Assembly (NCBI GenBank): GCA_000697055.1
Contig: JNDT01000836.1
Coordinates: 1 to 43,063 of the forward strand
DNA length: 43,063 bases
Direction of reading: 5' to 3'
From: Saksenaea vasiformis B4078
Lineage: Eukaryota > Mucoromycota > Mucoromycetes > Mucorales > Saksenaeaceae
In this document: positions 22,971-36,009 of the stretch, one piece after another
Layout: each line of letters opens with the position of its first letter
How positions within the stretch are numbered: position 1 is the first letter of the stretch
Made by a program: the position numbers and the translations under genes
Notes under the pieces: generated by a model
The model's input: the letters and a program-made list of their open reading frames with translations, nothing else
The model's database searches: none
Told to the model about the DNA's origin: nothing

Positions 22971-23833
22971 AGAATTTACGCGTTCCTTCAAGTACGTGTA
23001 GCATCTTATTATCGAAAACAAACGTTGCGGTTAGACACTGAAACCGATAAATCAGAACAATGGATCAATAATATACCAGCAGAACAACTGTGAGTTGATG
23101 CATAAAGATCTACTCCCTAAGCAAGATTTAAGAGTACAGCAGGCAGATGAAATACATCCAATATCAAGTTTTATTTGGAGTTAACATCAAATAGTTTAAA
23201 AGCAATGCATAATTATCGGATAAATCCAGTAAACCCTGTCCTACAAATGTGCTATCTTTATTCAGAGATGCAATTACCCAAGCTATCTCTACCTGGCCAC
23301 CAATGCTATCATATATATATATGCTATAACGCACACTTAAGCACACTCCAACCGAGAAAACAACGTCGTTGGAACAACATATGTCTGCATACTCTCTAAT
23401 TCGCGTGTACAGGCAAAGATTCCCTTCGTTTAACTGCTGGGAAAATCGGCACCTATTGATATCGGTATCCTGTATAGCACATGGATAGGATATAACTTAT
23501 TCGCTGTCTGCACACTGATCAACGAAGTATTTTTGCTCGTGTCTACCAGACTTATAGATGCTCTACATCCAACAAAACCCGTATGGCAGTAGCTGTCTCT
23601 TGCTACCAGAGCTTATTTTTTTTTATTTCGTGTGGCTAAAAGTGGTGTTTTCTGGTATCACACACATACCCTGTACACGCTCTAGTCTACGGAGGTGAAT
23701 GCAATTATGAGTCTGCTTTTCGTACTACTTTTTTGGTGGAATGAGGAAAATCAGCTAAGCTCTCTTTAACATGTGAATGCTCCTAATAGAGAACAGTTAA
23801 GGAAATCTTCTTCTTTTCTTTTTTTTTTTTTTA
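22971..23833. other. intergenic, no gene recognised
   Basis: There are only short unconvincing frames here. A T-rich stretch near 23815-23833 is downstream of the exonuclease stop codon. Confidence 0.4.
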
Positions 23834-24939
23834 CTAATCAGATACCTTTTTCTTTTCGTGTTTTTCTGCCTTTGTCGCGATTTCTTTATCGTCGCCTAAA
23901 TGAATTAATGCAGGCAGTTCCGCATTCCCAAGCTCTGTTCGCAATCTGATAAATATCTGGCATAGTTTATACGAACCCTGTAGATGCGGATAAGTAATCT
24001 TTCAAAATTGATCAAGAGCACATACATAAGCATCTGTTGCCGCATACTGCTTTTGAGGAGCTGTCAACTTGGCTCTGCCCCAATCGCTTAGGCGCACTGG
24101 TCCTTTGGGCATGTTTTGCTCGAGCTAAGAAAATCCATCAGATATGTTTCCTTCTTTTTCCGTTTTTCATCTTACGAATAAAGCAGATAGCATTCGCAAA
24201 GAGCGCAAATGAGTATATCCCAGCTTTTCGGAGCCGCAAGTATCCGCCAAAGTCATCAGTTCAACCATACCATTGGTAGGAATCCCAAAATCACGGAAGA
24301 GCTTCAATCCATCTGCTCGGATATTAACGCCTGTCTTGTAAATTTTTCGATCCTGTAAGAATCTGCGTAATTCCGAAGGGAGATCTAAGAACAGCGGGTT
24401 GATATAAGAGATGATAGTTTGACATAGCACGTACGTTTCATTCGTAGCACCTGTAAAAGAAGAATTGTATCTTTGTTGCAAATTTGTATAAGTGCTGTTT
24501 TATGCTCTTTGCCACCCTTGCGGAAGTTGGGCCTCCATTCTATATCTAGGCCGAACGGCTCATCGGCGCTTCTATCAGACGATCAGCATCAGCCGTTAGT
24601 GGCATACTAGCGCTTACTTCCTCATTAAACGAAGCGCTCTATCGGCTTCTGTAGGTGAATCAATACATTCGACTCGATAATGCACAGGGTACACCATTTC
24701 CGGCAACGTCTCGACGTACTCCTTGAAGGTCGGTGGATGTTGAAAGGGGAGGCCACTCTGTGGTTTGGCTTTTCGTGGAGCTCTTTTCTTTAGCTGTGGA
24801 TCTTTCGGGACGATCAGATCCGTTATACGTGTGGTAGTCCTTTTCACAGTGCTGTTAAAGTTCAAGTCTGGAATCTCACGGATAACTCACGAAACAGCGG
24901 CGGCGGTCGCACTGTACCGTAGTCTAGATACTGCTTCAT
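23834..24939 (-). CDS. Werner-type 3'-5' exonuclease domain protein (DEDDy)
   Basis: The minus-strand gene probably starts at ATG 24939 (MKQYLDY), with a 50-nt first intron and four further short introns. The N-terminal basic stretch (DPQLKKRAPRKAKPQ) could be a nuclear signal. All exonuclease motifs are present: Exo I FGLDIEWRP, followed by KTALIQICNKDTILLLQ; Exo II KTGVNIRADGLKLFRDFG; Exo III KQYAATDAY with the final Tyr. The spacing matches WRN-like RNase D superfamily exonucleases without a helicase or HRDC part. It presumably degrades DNA or RNA from 3-prime ends; the in vivo substrate is unknown. The tail is charged (ATKAEKHEKKKVSD). The Fanzor gene ends about 500 bp upstream on the same strand. 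A more upstream start in the 24887-25201 frame is possible but has no support. Confidence 0.88.
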
Positions 24940-25213
24940 TTCTATTGCATTTAACAAGTGTTGTGTTGAGCCTTTGTCCTCCGTTGCGAACAAAATTCAT
25001 CGTATGGCAGTAACAAAAGGGGGAATCAAAGCAACAAAGCCGTCTGGGCGTTGTAGCTTTTTTAATAATTTTCACGGTTGAGTTCTGAGCGTGATTGTTC
25101 AATGGTTTCGGGAACCAAAGTCCGGCCCGCGCGATGTTAATAATGATGGATGCACCGCACGCCTTGAGTAAGGAAGTTGCAACTCTCTCCCCTCGATCCA
25201 TTCACGGCATACC

Positions 25214-25432
25214 ACTGTCTTACACGTGTGGCCGTTTATTTTTCAATAAATTGGCGCTAACCACGCCCATATAAAAAAAAAAGAGTAAGGAAGTTGATGT
25301 TGTAGTAAGACTTTACACTACTCCTGAAAAAGTATCGGGATTAAAAACAGACATAGGATTAGCAAATAGAGTAGACATATCTATAGCATTTACCTAAGCA
25401 GTGTAAACATCTACGCGTCTTTGATACGCGGA
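25214..25432 (-). other. 3' flank of the Fanzor gene, possible guide-RNA region
   Basis: TnpB and many Fanzor loci encode their omega RNA at or past the 3-prime end of the nuclease gene and into the transposon end. Directly after the Fanzor stop (25433) is a small hairpin, CGCGT at 25414-25418 with ACGCG at 25426-25430, then AT-rich DNA without reading frames. I see no clear transposon end. This is placement by analogy only. Confidence 0.2.
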
Positions 25433-28400
25433 TCATGGTTGTGGTGGCAGTGGGGGTCTTCTGAATGCGGATAGCCGCTCACCAGAAATTATGTGCAATA
25501 ATGAAATTCTATGGATGTTCCTTGATGCGTTTATATCCCTTTGCCACACTGTTCCGCAACTGGTACAGTTCAGAACACTATGCAAATGTTGATTTGCATC
25601 AATATTGATGTTCTCCAATTCCCGTTGACCGCAGCTTGAACAAACTTGTGAAGTGCAATATTCGTCAACGTTGATTAGCACCAGCCGCCCTTCTCGTTCA
25701 GCTTCTTTCATCAGGCGTTTGCAACGATCGGCCAAACCAACGGGTTTTGAGCCATACCGGTTACGCCCAAATTGGGCATCTCCGAACGCGATGAGAGGCA
25801 CCTTGCTGGTGTCGTGGTCGGTAGGAGCCTTTTTCCATTTGCTACAGCGTAAATGGCAGTGAGACCGACAGTATCAATGCGTAATAGTGAAAGGATACTT
25901 GCTGTAATTTTGCTTCCTGTGATGCAGGTGGACTCGGAGGTTGCTGTCGTCGTCTCCATCGTCTTGCGCGCCTTGTAACGTCTCTTCGCATTGATTGTTC
26001 GTAAGTAGCGGCCGAAGTGTTTGGCTGGCTTGTCTGCCGTCTCGGACTTCTCTGTACTTTATTCCGCCATTGGACCCACGATAATTATGAAATTTTAGTT
26101 TCTGGACGTCTTCGCCATAAAAATCGCACAAGATCGGTAAAGCGGCCAAAGTCGTCTGAACATATCGTTCGACCGACTCCATGTCTGACACCTTTGACGT
26201 GCTGATAGATGATTCTATTGGCTGTATTGCACTGGTTTCTTTCATTTCTTGTATATTTGCCACAGTCTTGTGAAAACCAGCCCGAACATAATACTCCGCG
26301 GAAGATAGGTGGCAGATTTCATGAGAGTCAGCTTCTTCATCATCCTCCGCACCAGAAATCAGGAGCACATCTGCAACATCATCATAGGCCAGCAAGCTGC
26401 TTCCATTGCTTGCGACAAAACGTCCGTGACTCCAGGGTCAAGTCCCCAGAGTTTGAAATACTGTAATTCCCAGTGTTCGAAATCGTCAAGATCCAAGTCT
26501 GGTAGAGTTTGGGTTTCCGGAACAGGCTTGTTGAACAGCACCGAAACTGAGCATCCATCAGTCATGATAGTGTTGTTAAAAAGAAGCTGATTGACATTAT
26601 CACTATTCCATATCAACTTAACACTTATCACCCAAATCACACATTTCCATACCTATTCACGCGGACTCCTACTACCGACAGGTCAAAGACATTGCTGAAA
26701 GTAGGTGAGATAGCTCCTAACTCAGTCGACATATTTGTTCGTGGTATGCGATGGCGGAGGCTGCCGCACGCAACAGCTGTTTCAATGTTTGCTCATCCAC
26801 GGGAATGTGTTTTCGGCTAAAGCTTGGTTTCGGAACCAAGGAAAAAGTCCGCACCATCTTCGCTATCTCATGCAACTGGGGGCGAAAGGAAAATGGTTCC
26901 AGTGCGTGGTTTGCTATACGATCTTCCAGATACACCTCGGAAACTTCGATCTGTGTCTGAGCTTCATGGACGGCATCTAGAATACGTCGCACAGATTCGG
27001 GCAATAGATACGAGATGCGACCGGCATCGAAGGGCTGTCCCTCGTTCACTAGTCGGACAAGCAAGCGGAATAAAGATGATCTTCTACGACGTCCCATCCT
27101 CTCATATTCTGGAAGCGACTTCAATATATTTCTTGCCCAACCAATAGGGGCTTCGGTCTGTACGTCACTTGCCAGAAGTATCTCTCCCCGATTGTAATCT
27201 TCGATTTGCTTCTGGATCCTGAAGCAATTCGCAAGAAGAGATGCGGAAACTGGGATAGTAAGGCTGTTGTCACTGCTTTCCCAGGCGGCCTCCGACCATT
27301 TTCGTATGCAGAATTTCCCGCTGCAAAGGCGTGATCGCTGATCTCACGCAACACGCTGACGTTACCGAATTCAGTTGTTGAGTTATACAAGTTTGCCGCA
27401 GATTCAGAGTGCCGTCGGGACCTATTTGATCGAATGCGAGCATCATTAAAGGAAACTACCGTATCTGCTATCGATTGATGTAACGCATTAACAGGGGCCG
27501 AAAGCGGTAATAGACTCGCGACCATTTCATCGTCGATACCCATTGCTATAGATTCGATCAATGGTTCCATATCAGCCATTTGTCGTTCAATAACTTCTAC
27601 TGCTTCACGAATATCCGAGAAGTCAAAGTTGTCATTTCCTGATAGATTCAAAACGTTATCGACTACACCGACCGCTCTCAAAATAGAGTTTGCGACATCT
27701 ATTACGGGAGCAACGTAGCCGAGATGCGATAAATTGTCAAGGCCCTCCACGACATTACGAACCAGCCCTGGGATTTCTTCGCTGATCTGTAAGATTTCTG
27801 ATGCTATCAAGGCCAGTGTTGCCTTCAAGGAGGATCTTGCAGCATCGGCTGCAGAAAGGGATGTAGCTGTTGCTGCATTGGCATCGATTATAGCAAATAT
27901 CATGTCAAAGTCTGTGGCGGTTTCATCCATCAGCTGTACAGCTGCAGCGTTCACCTCGTCAGCAATGTCTTCATCAAAATCAGTATTGATGGGTCAGACC
28001 GGAGGGAAATTTTCGTCTTCGGCACATGATTGGTAGATGAAGGTGGCTATTTTATATGCATCACTTTTCTGTAGTTTCTAAAAAAAATAAATCACTTCAA
28101 TAAGACAGAGCTCCATAATGTTAATAAACTAATCACTCACTGGGACAAGCTCTCGTAGACGCATTTGCAACGACGATTTTAACCACGCATCAAAATCTTC
28201 AACAATCCCGTTTGTGAAGAAAGTGCTGTACTGTTCTGCTGTGGAAGTCAACATGTGGCCATAGTTCTGGTTCCCTGAATTCTGTGGACATGGATTTCTG
28301 GAAACGTTGCAGAGAACCGTTCGTAAGTTGCAGCTAGGAGAGTATGCAGACGGTTGTCTATGGCATTTGTATTCATAACAGGTCTACCCACAATTGTTTG

Positions 28401-29084
28401 AAAAACTGCGTAAAAAAATGAGAGCTGAAGACGTTGGGTGGCAAATAGTTGTGTGCGTTGAGTTCTTGATATATAAAGAAGTCGATGAAAAGATGTGCTT
28501 TAATGACTACTTCTCTGTTGAAATTGACGACATCGCCCACGGTGGTCAGGAAACGTTCCTTTTCATTATTTGGCAGACGAACCAAGGATCCCATACTCGT
28601 TTTGCGTACGGTTCTACGCATTTTTCCGAATCGCTGTCTTAACTGTGCTATTTTGCGTGGTTTCATATACGGGCACAGGTGAGAAGAACTTCTGCTGTGC
28701 GATTTTGATGCCTCCTCATTGTTTTTTTTTTTTTTAGGCAAGTAGGGCACGGTGTCTGCGATTTTTTCGTACTTTCCATTTTCCATTCCAAACGGGCAAG
28801 GGACTTTCCCTTCTTTTCATCCGCGTTCTGTTTCCTTTTCCGTGTTCTTTTCGCACCAGGCTTTTGCCTACGTTGTTGATTTGATGATGACGATGAAGGC
28901 TTTGCTTCGTCACCACTGCTCTGGTCTGGGAAGTCAAAACAGTTAAGAATGCAAATATCAACGTTTGCCTATCTTTACCCTGCGCAGCCAATTCTTCTTG
29001 TCTTTGACGTTTCCGGCGTTTTTTGTACAGGATAATGTCGCGCTGCGACATGCCGTCGTAGCTGGTTAGGTGAGGTAAATCCAT
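25433..29084 (-). pseudogene. Fanzor (eukaryotic TnpB-like) RNA-guided nuclease gene, frame broken once
   Basis: The minus-strand gene has about nine short introns and would encode roughly 1,000 residues. The N-terminus is basic and Ser-rich (KKRRKRQRQ, KRTRKRKQ), like nuclear signals. Helical segments follow (REVVIKAHLFIDFFI; AEQYSTFFTNGIVEDFDAWL), then an Ala-rich block, then FSLVPKPSFSRKHIPVDEQ and MTDGCSVSVLFNKPV. The RuvC core has motif I KLWGLDPGVTD, motif II LINVDEYCTS, a Zn ribbon VCSSCG with 24 residues to LNCTSCG, and motif III WQRDINASRNI, so the D-E-D residues are all present. Right after motif I the frame slips by one: four T where five would continue as DVFVASNG. Downstream frames rejoin through good splice sites, such as 57 nt ending CTGTAG before KWKKAPTDHD. 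An in-frame TGA at 27996-27994 can be removed by a plausible 66-nt intron (27999-27934). It is either a recent pseudogene or a sequence error. Confidence 0.8.
27420..27955 (-). other. Ala/Ile/Asp-rich helical insertion inside the Fanzor gene
   Basis: About 175 residues between the N-terminal helical part and the QKQIEDYNRGEILLASDVQ segment are made of Ala, Ile, Val, Ser and Asp in helix-like heptads (SEILQISEEIPGLVRNVVEG, REAVEVIERQMADMEPLIES). As far as I know this is not part of the usual TnpB/Fanzor core. It could be a lineage-specific domain or coiled coil. Confidence 0.45.
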
Positions 29085-29195
29085 GATGAAAGGAGTGAAA
29101 GAACAATGGATCAGAACGGGTTGTCATTTGTTTTACGGGATAACACTGCCAAAACTTTGTGTACTTTCTTTTCTGTGTTGATCAGGTGGCCTGAG

Positions 29196-29572
29196 CTAAA
29201 ACGTTAATTTCACATAAATGATAACGGAAAAGATCTTTGACCACAACCGCTCAAATATGCATGTTATCTTAGAGAGAGCGTCGCAAGCAATAGGACAACT
29301 TGGATTGACTGATAAGCACAAATTATCTCTTGCGAAAGATGAGTAGACCGAGTTGGCAATATGATACATTGACTTTTTGCCGAGATGATATCCCTTTGCC
29401 AAAGTATATGACAGTTGTTGCAGACCGCTATACCAGGATGGGAGATGCGATCGGCTGCTATTACCGTGCTCAAGCCTTTTGTCATACAATGTGTGGCTGG
29501 TTTTGGTACGAGGGATTCTAAATCCTTGCATAGGCTATCGGTAAGAGCTACCAAAGTCAGTGTTGGCTCCAT
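29196..29572 (-). pseudogene. second Fanzor C-terminal relic
   Basis: The frame contains GIAVCNNCHILWQRDIISAK, matching the second Zn-ribbon knuckle and RuvC-III of the neighbouring gene (NCTSCGTVWQRDINASRN). The first knuckle and RuvC-II are not recognisable, and the motif III stretch has ISAKS where NASRN is expected. It lies about 110 bp upstream of the start of the large Fanzor gene, on the same strand, so it is a tandem older copy. Confidence 0.6.
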
Positions 29573-30065
29573 GCAGCCCGGCCACTCAGGAGTACCGCCT
29601 CCGATGCGCCCAAATACCTATTTGGAAGCTATTTCCATAGCATTCCCTTTCTTAAGAGTCTAAAGGAATAATTAGAAAAAGCCGTATATCATAACGATCC
29701 GTAGCGGAAACCACACACAAAGTTTGCGTTGTATGAACGAACAGATTCTTGATTGGTCATTAAAGCCAAAGGAGGACATACAGGTTAGCAGTAACTATCA
29801 AAATAAAAGCATAAGCGCATTCTTTGATGCCTTCTGCATCTTCCAAAGGGATTTCATTGCTCTTCTACGTGTTTTTTCATACTTTGTTGAAGTTAAGTTT
29901 TTGGGTCTGAGTTACTTGGCATTGATACTTTTTCAGAGGTAGTATACTCGTGGGAAAGCCTTGCCGAATTGATCAAAAATTTTCTGACTGACGTAATAAG
30001 TGCCGCGGCTTTTTTTTTTTACTTAAACTTTTTTTTTATTTCATTCCTGCTTGACAGAGGTCAAT
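29573..30065. other. intergenic, promoter side of MetAP2
   Basis: No gene is seen. T runs at about 30010-30040 directly precede the MetAP2 start and are typical of its promoter and leader. Confidence 0.4.
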
Positions 30066-31947
<1,882 letters not shown>

Positions 31948-32076
31948 AGAAAACAGAAAAAGAAAACAAAAAACACGAATAAATCGGATAAATTATTTGC
32001 GATAATGATGGCGGTTGATGATTGATGATGCTCCTTCTGAAATTTGTCTGACGCGGTATAATAGTTATAACCCCGG

Positions 32077-33662
32077 CTATTGCTGTTGATTTTCTCGTTC
32101 CTTCCACATTTCACGTATCACAGGGATTCTTTCTATGAGCTTTGTATTTTGCAAATTGAAGAGAAAGAAGGGAATGAGTCTTAAGCTTCTCTACAACAAT
32201 TACTTACTTCGTCCTTTGTTACTGCGTCGTTAATACTCAAAATGACATTATCCACTGTCGATTTATGATTTCCATCCGGTTTATCGTCACGAAACCGCAT
32301 AAATCTCCATGGCGACTTCAATCCGTATTTTTGCTGTAATTCCGGATCGTAATTGCACTCGATGATACGTCCGTCAAGATTCTTAGGTCTACTACTAAAC
32401 ATTGTTCGCCACTCTTCGTCGGTGATGCCGAGGTCAGCGAAGTACTCATAGTCGCTGCCACCCTGCCAAACTAAAAGCCGTATCTCTGGCTTTGCAGTAT
32501 AGTCATACACACCGGGTATTGTGGTGCTAGGAGGGAATTTGAGCTGCACTTTAAAGTCAATCGAGTTCTCGTTTGCTGGCTTCCATTTTATCCTAACAAA
32601 TAGAAATTTCGTCGTTCGCTCGTGTCGGTGATAAGAGTATGCTTACATCTTATTGGAGGTTCCCATAACGTAAGGCGATTTCACCGACGTAAAGATTAGT
32701 CCATCATTACCATGTTTTAAGTTAGGAATAATGTGATTGAAAACTGTGTCGAGGTGATATGTAAATTGCTGCTCCTTAAACTCTACCCTTTGAAACGAAA
32801 ATGATGATCAGTTCAGTTGGGATCAACAGTGGAAGCAAGACCGACTTACAAAAACGGTTGACGAGCAACAAGCTCGGGCCGTTTACGTAGCATATTCTTA
32901 TGTGGAGCGATAATGTCGTTGCGAAGGTACTACATAACAGCATCCTTTAGGACATAACGGTTGACATCAAATTGTACGTACGCCTAATCGTTTCATCAGA
33001 TCCCTCGATGTCAACAGTCTCTTGGCGATAACGAGACAATCGAACAAAAGAAATCGCAGTTGGGTTTGCTGCAAGTATCGTGTTAGTCTATTTCTGTGGC
33101 GAAAGAAGAATGGTTATATACGAACATCCCCCTCTCTGTCAAGAACAAATTCGCCATCGATAATTGTATCGGTATGGCACTTTCTAAACGACGGGTCGTT
33201 GGGTATCGGGAATCGCATGCCACGGACGACGTGAAAGTTACTTTTTCGATCAAACTGGATAAACCGAATGTTAACAAATCGATATCATGTCTTATTGTCA
33301 TCCTGGACGTACCAAGTAAACTTCCGGTTCTTGTGTTTTGCTCACTGTAAGGAATGCCAGGCAACGTACACCATCCGATTTTTCCGCCACGTAATAACTA
33401 TGGTAGCCAGTTTAGACTGAACTAGGCCGGCAGAATATCCTAAACTTACTCTTCCTTCTGCAATTCTTCAAGTTGAGCTGTACCAAAGCTCACAGGTTGT
33501 GCACCAGGAAATCTACTCAGCTCGGTCAAACCGATGCATGCAGCACGAATCGCTAAAGCACCTATATTTTCGCATTTGGAGCAGTTCCGCAATCTTTTCT
33601 CTCAGAAATGTGTCATCTCTGACAGGCATCCCTGGGATATTCGGCACAGTGCTATGGTTCAT
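32077..33662 (-). CDS. CEG1: mRNA capping enzyme guanylyltransferase subunit
   Basis: Transfers GMP from GTP to the 5-prime diphosphate end of nascent mRNA in the nucleus. The minus-strand gene starts MNHSTVPNIPGMPVRDD, with about six introns. Nucleotidyltransferase motifs in order: I YYVAEKSDGVRCL (catalytic Lys), III TIIDGEFVLDREGDVRI, IV NDGLIFTSVKSPYVMGTSNK, V KWKPANENSIDFKVQLKF. The OB-fold part has IIECNYDPE and PWRFMRFRDDKPDGNH, ending DELIERIPVIREMWKE. Earlier sequence shows RFPGAQPVSF, typical of the family. The last intron joins DAVTKDE to LIERIP, and the stop is at 32077-32079. Confidence 0.93.
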
Positions 33663-36009
33663 TGTTGATGCAATCGATCAAGGTAGTTGTCCTCGTTATT
33701 CAACAGTGCGAAGAAAGGATTTGCCTGTCGGATACAACAAAACGCAGTCCATCATTGGCAGAATGAGGAGAACGAAAATGTCACGCGTCGGCGTTGGGAG
33801 TGTCCGACTGGTAGGTTCAACCGTTCCGCGTGTTTGTGGGGACCTTCTGGTACACTAATAAGTGCATCTCTCAAAAGCAGCAGAGACGTACTTAATCAGT
33901 GACATAGCAGTTTAACATATGGGATTAGGATTGGTACGTATATGATCTTCCGCCATAATCGATATACCGTGAAGATATTTCTCTTTTCAGCGCTAACTTG
34001 GTTCTTTCTGGACGCATGATTTATTCAGAGCAGCATAAAACATATTCCAATGGATAACAGACAATGTAAATCTATCTAAAAATGAATACTTGGACAGCTT
34101 TTTCTCACTCTGATTGGCTGGACATTTCCTTATTTGGAACGTGAAGACGCTCAAGTTGACCTTCCATTTATCTGTTTAAACAAGCACTTTTCAGAAAGGC
34201 ACTGACTGAGCATTTTCAATGCTGTGCCAAGCCAAGCGGGAAGTGAAAGAACAAAAGGTGCTTACCAGAGCGCAGCGGAGACCCAAACACTTTTTGGAGT
34301 GAACTTTCCTCAGCACCGAAAGACATTGATCGAGCATTATCAATTGAAAGATATACTATTCACTACCTCCTTCTCTGTTTTTTTTTTATTCTTTCCTACA
34401 CGACAACTGACCCTTGAGCGAAGCGGAAGCGGCAGCTAGCCTCCTGGCATATGATGCGAAATGAGAGACAAAGTCACATGCGATACAAAGAGATGTGTCG
34501 AAATGACAAGGTGGAACCAGTACATATGTAATCAATCAGTCACAATTCGTCATGAATCCCATTTTGCATAATCTGGGCCGTTTAATACCAACTTACGCTA
34601 CGGCCCTTTTCCTTCTATCGCCTTCGGTTCTTCACTTAACCGGTAAAGTCTGCACAGCTTCCCCAAAGTTGTAATCATCCTTCCATACGAATGATAGTAG
34701 ACTGTATAATTTATGGACTATATCCGTTTGGCACAAGCTGTTGCCTTAGTTCTCAACATCCGGTGAGTCTATTGTTATTGCAGATATCCGCAACAAGCTT
34801 CTGATGCCTACATTTTCAAGGATCCATATATCCCATACCTTATGCGTTGGTCTGACTTTCAGTCAACCGCGCTTAGGGTATGGGTCTGTAATGTTGGCCA
34901 GGAAGATCTTCGGGTCTTTCTTGCCTACTACTGCTACATCAGTCTTTTGCACTGAAAATTTTTCAACACTGCAGGCTGCCTCGGATGAGTCACGCCTACG
35001 GTACCTGACCACCGAGTTAGCATTACAAGGGCTCCTTGTAACATGAATAATGATAGTAGGAAAAACTCATTTCAAATTTGCTGTGGTATTTTCCACCACT
35101 TGTTGCCATGGAAAATGAAGGCTACAGACCCGTTACATGGCGCATTATCGCTCATGCCAATTGCTTTGATTTCAGCACTTATTGTCTTTTCGAGCATAGA
35201 ATGTTGTTTTATCACGCAAGTTTTTATCCGCCATGTGCTAAACTTGTTCCTCAACCCGTTAATAGCAGTTCCATGGAAAGATCTTCACGTATTCTATCAA
35301 GGGTCGAATGCTATTCGGCAAACCTCTATTAGTTTGTATTCGCTGGTACTAATAGGAACGGCGGTGGAAAAACCGCGTATGATGGCAAAGTGGAGCTAGA
35401 AATGATCCGCTTACAGATGGACTCCAGCTGCTGGAATATTTCGGCTGGACTGTAGAGTTGCATGAATTCATCGTTATATTAAGAATTCCAAAGTGTAGGC
35501 AATCGTTGTCCTTGGGATGCGTCGTCAGGAATGATGTCATGAGCAACCTCTCCCCAACACTACAAGTATTTGATAGTTCATGCGAAGTTATCATATATTC
35601 TGCCTAGCGATCTTCCTCCAAAATACTACTTGTTTCACGAGAGAAAATGTGGACACAAGTATACACCCGTTGAAGAGCATGAAAAAAAATCACATAAAGT
35701 GCATGCTGTTAATTCCAACTGTTGTTCATTTGATCGTTTAGAACGCAACTGAAGCAATAAACAGTAATGGACATATCGTACACTGCGGTTTGCTGCGGCT
35801 GAGGTTTCCTGTGCGCAGCAAGGCCCCGATACTTGGGTTTCGCTACACGCACCCCATTGGCGCACCCGATTGGTGTACACGTAAATCGGCCAAACCCGAT
35901 ACTTCAAAAGAAAAGATGTGACATCATCGAAAAATTCCACGAGTTTTTTTTTAACTATGAATTGTCACGCTGCGCGTTTTTGCTGTACGCACATTCGTCC
36001 CTTTTCGTG
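33663..36009. other. long intergenic region with a half MITE
   Basis: About 2.3 kb separates the capping enzyme and Nup98 genes. Open frames at 34804-35046, 35043-35399 and 35635-35940 have no motif or intron structure. A half copy of the MITE is at 33940-34048. Nothing else is recognised. Confidence 0.4.
33940..34048. repeat. MITE-like element, right half (copy D)
   Basis: TTCTGGACGCATGATTTATTCAGAGCAGCATAAAA at 34005-34039 matches the right arm of copies A and B, and the preceding CTTTTCAGCGCTAACT matches their interior. No left arm was found within 200 bp upstream, so only half is left. Confidence 0.5.

Noticed and set aside
29330..29663. Plus-strand frames over the second Fanzor relic
   Set aside because: They are antisense to the recognisable CNNCHILWQRDI motif on the minus strand and carry no motif of their own.
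34190..34350. Two similar 28-bp stretches (CACTGACTGAGCATTTTCAA and CATTGATCGAGCATTATCAA)
   Set aside because: They are short and diverged, with no other copies in the window, so they cannot be told from chance.
34804..35399. Two consecutive plus-strand frames upstream of the Nup98-type gene
   Set aside because: No motif, no sensible splice between them, and mixed hydrophobic composition; no support for a gene.
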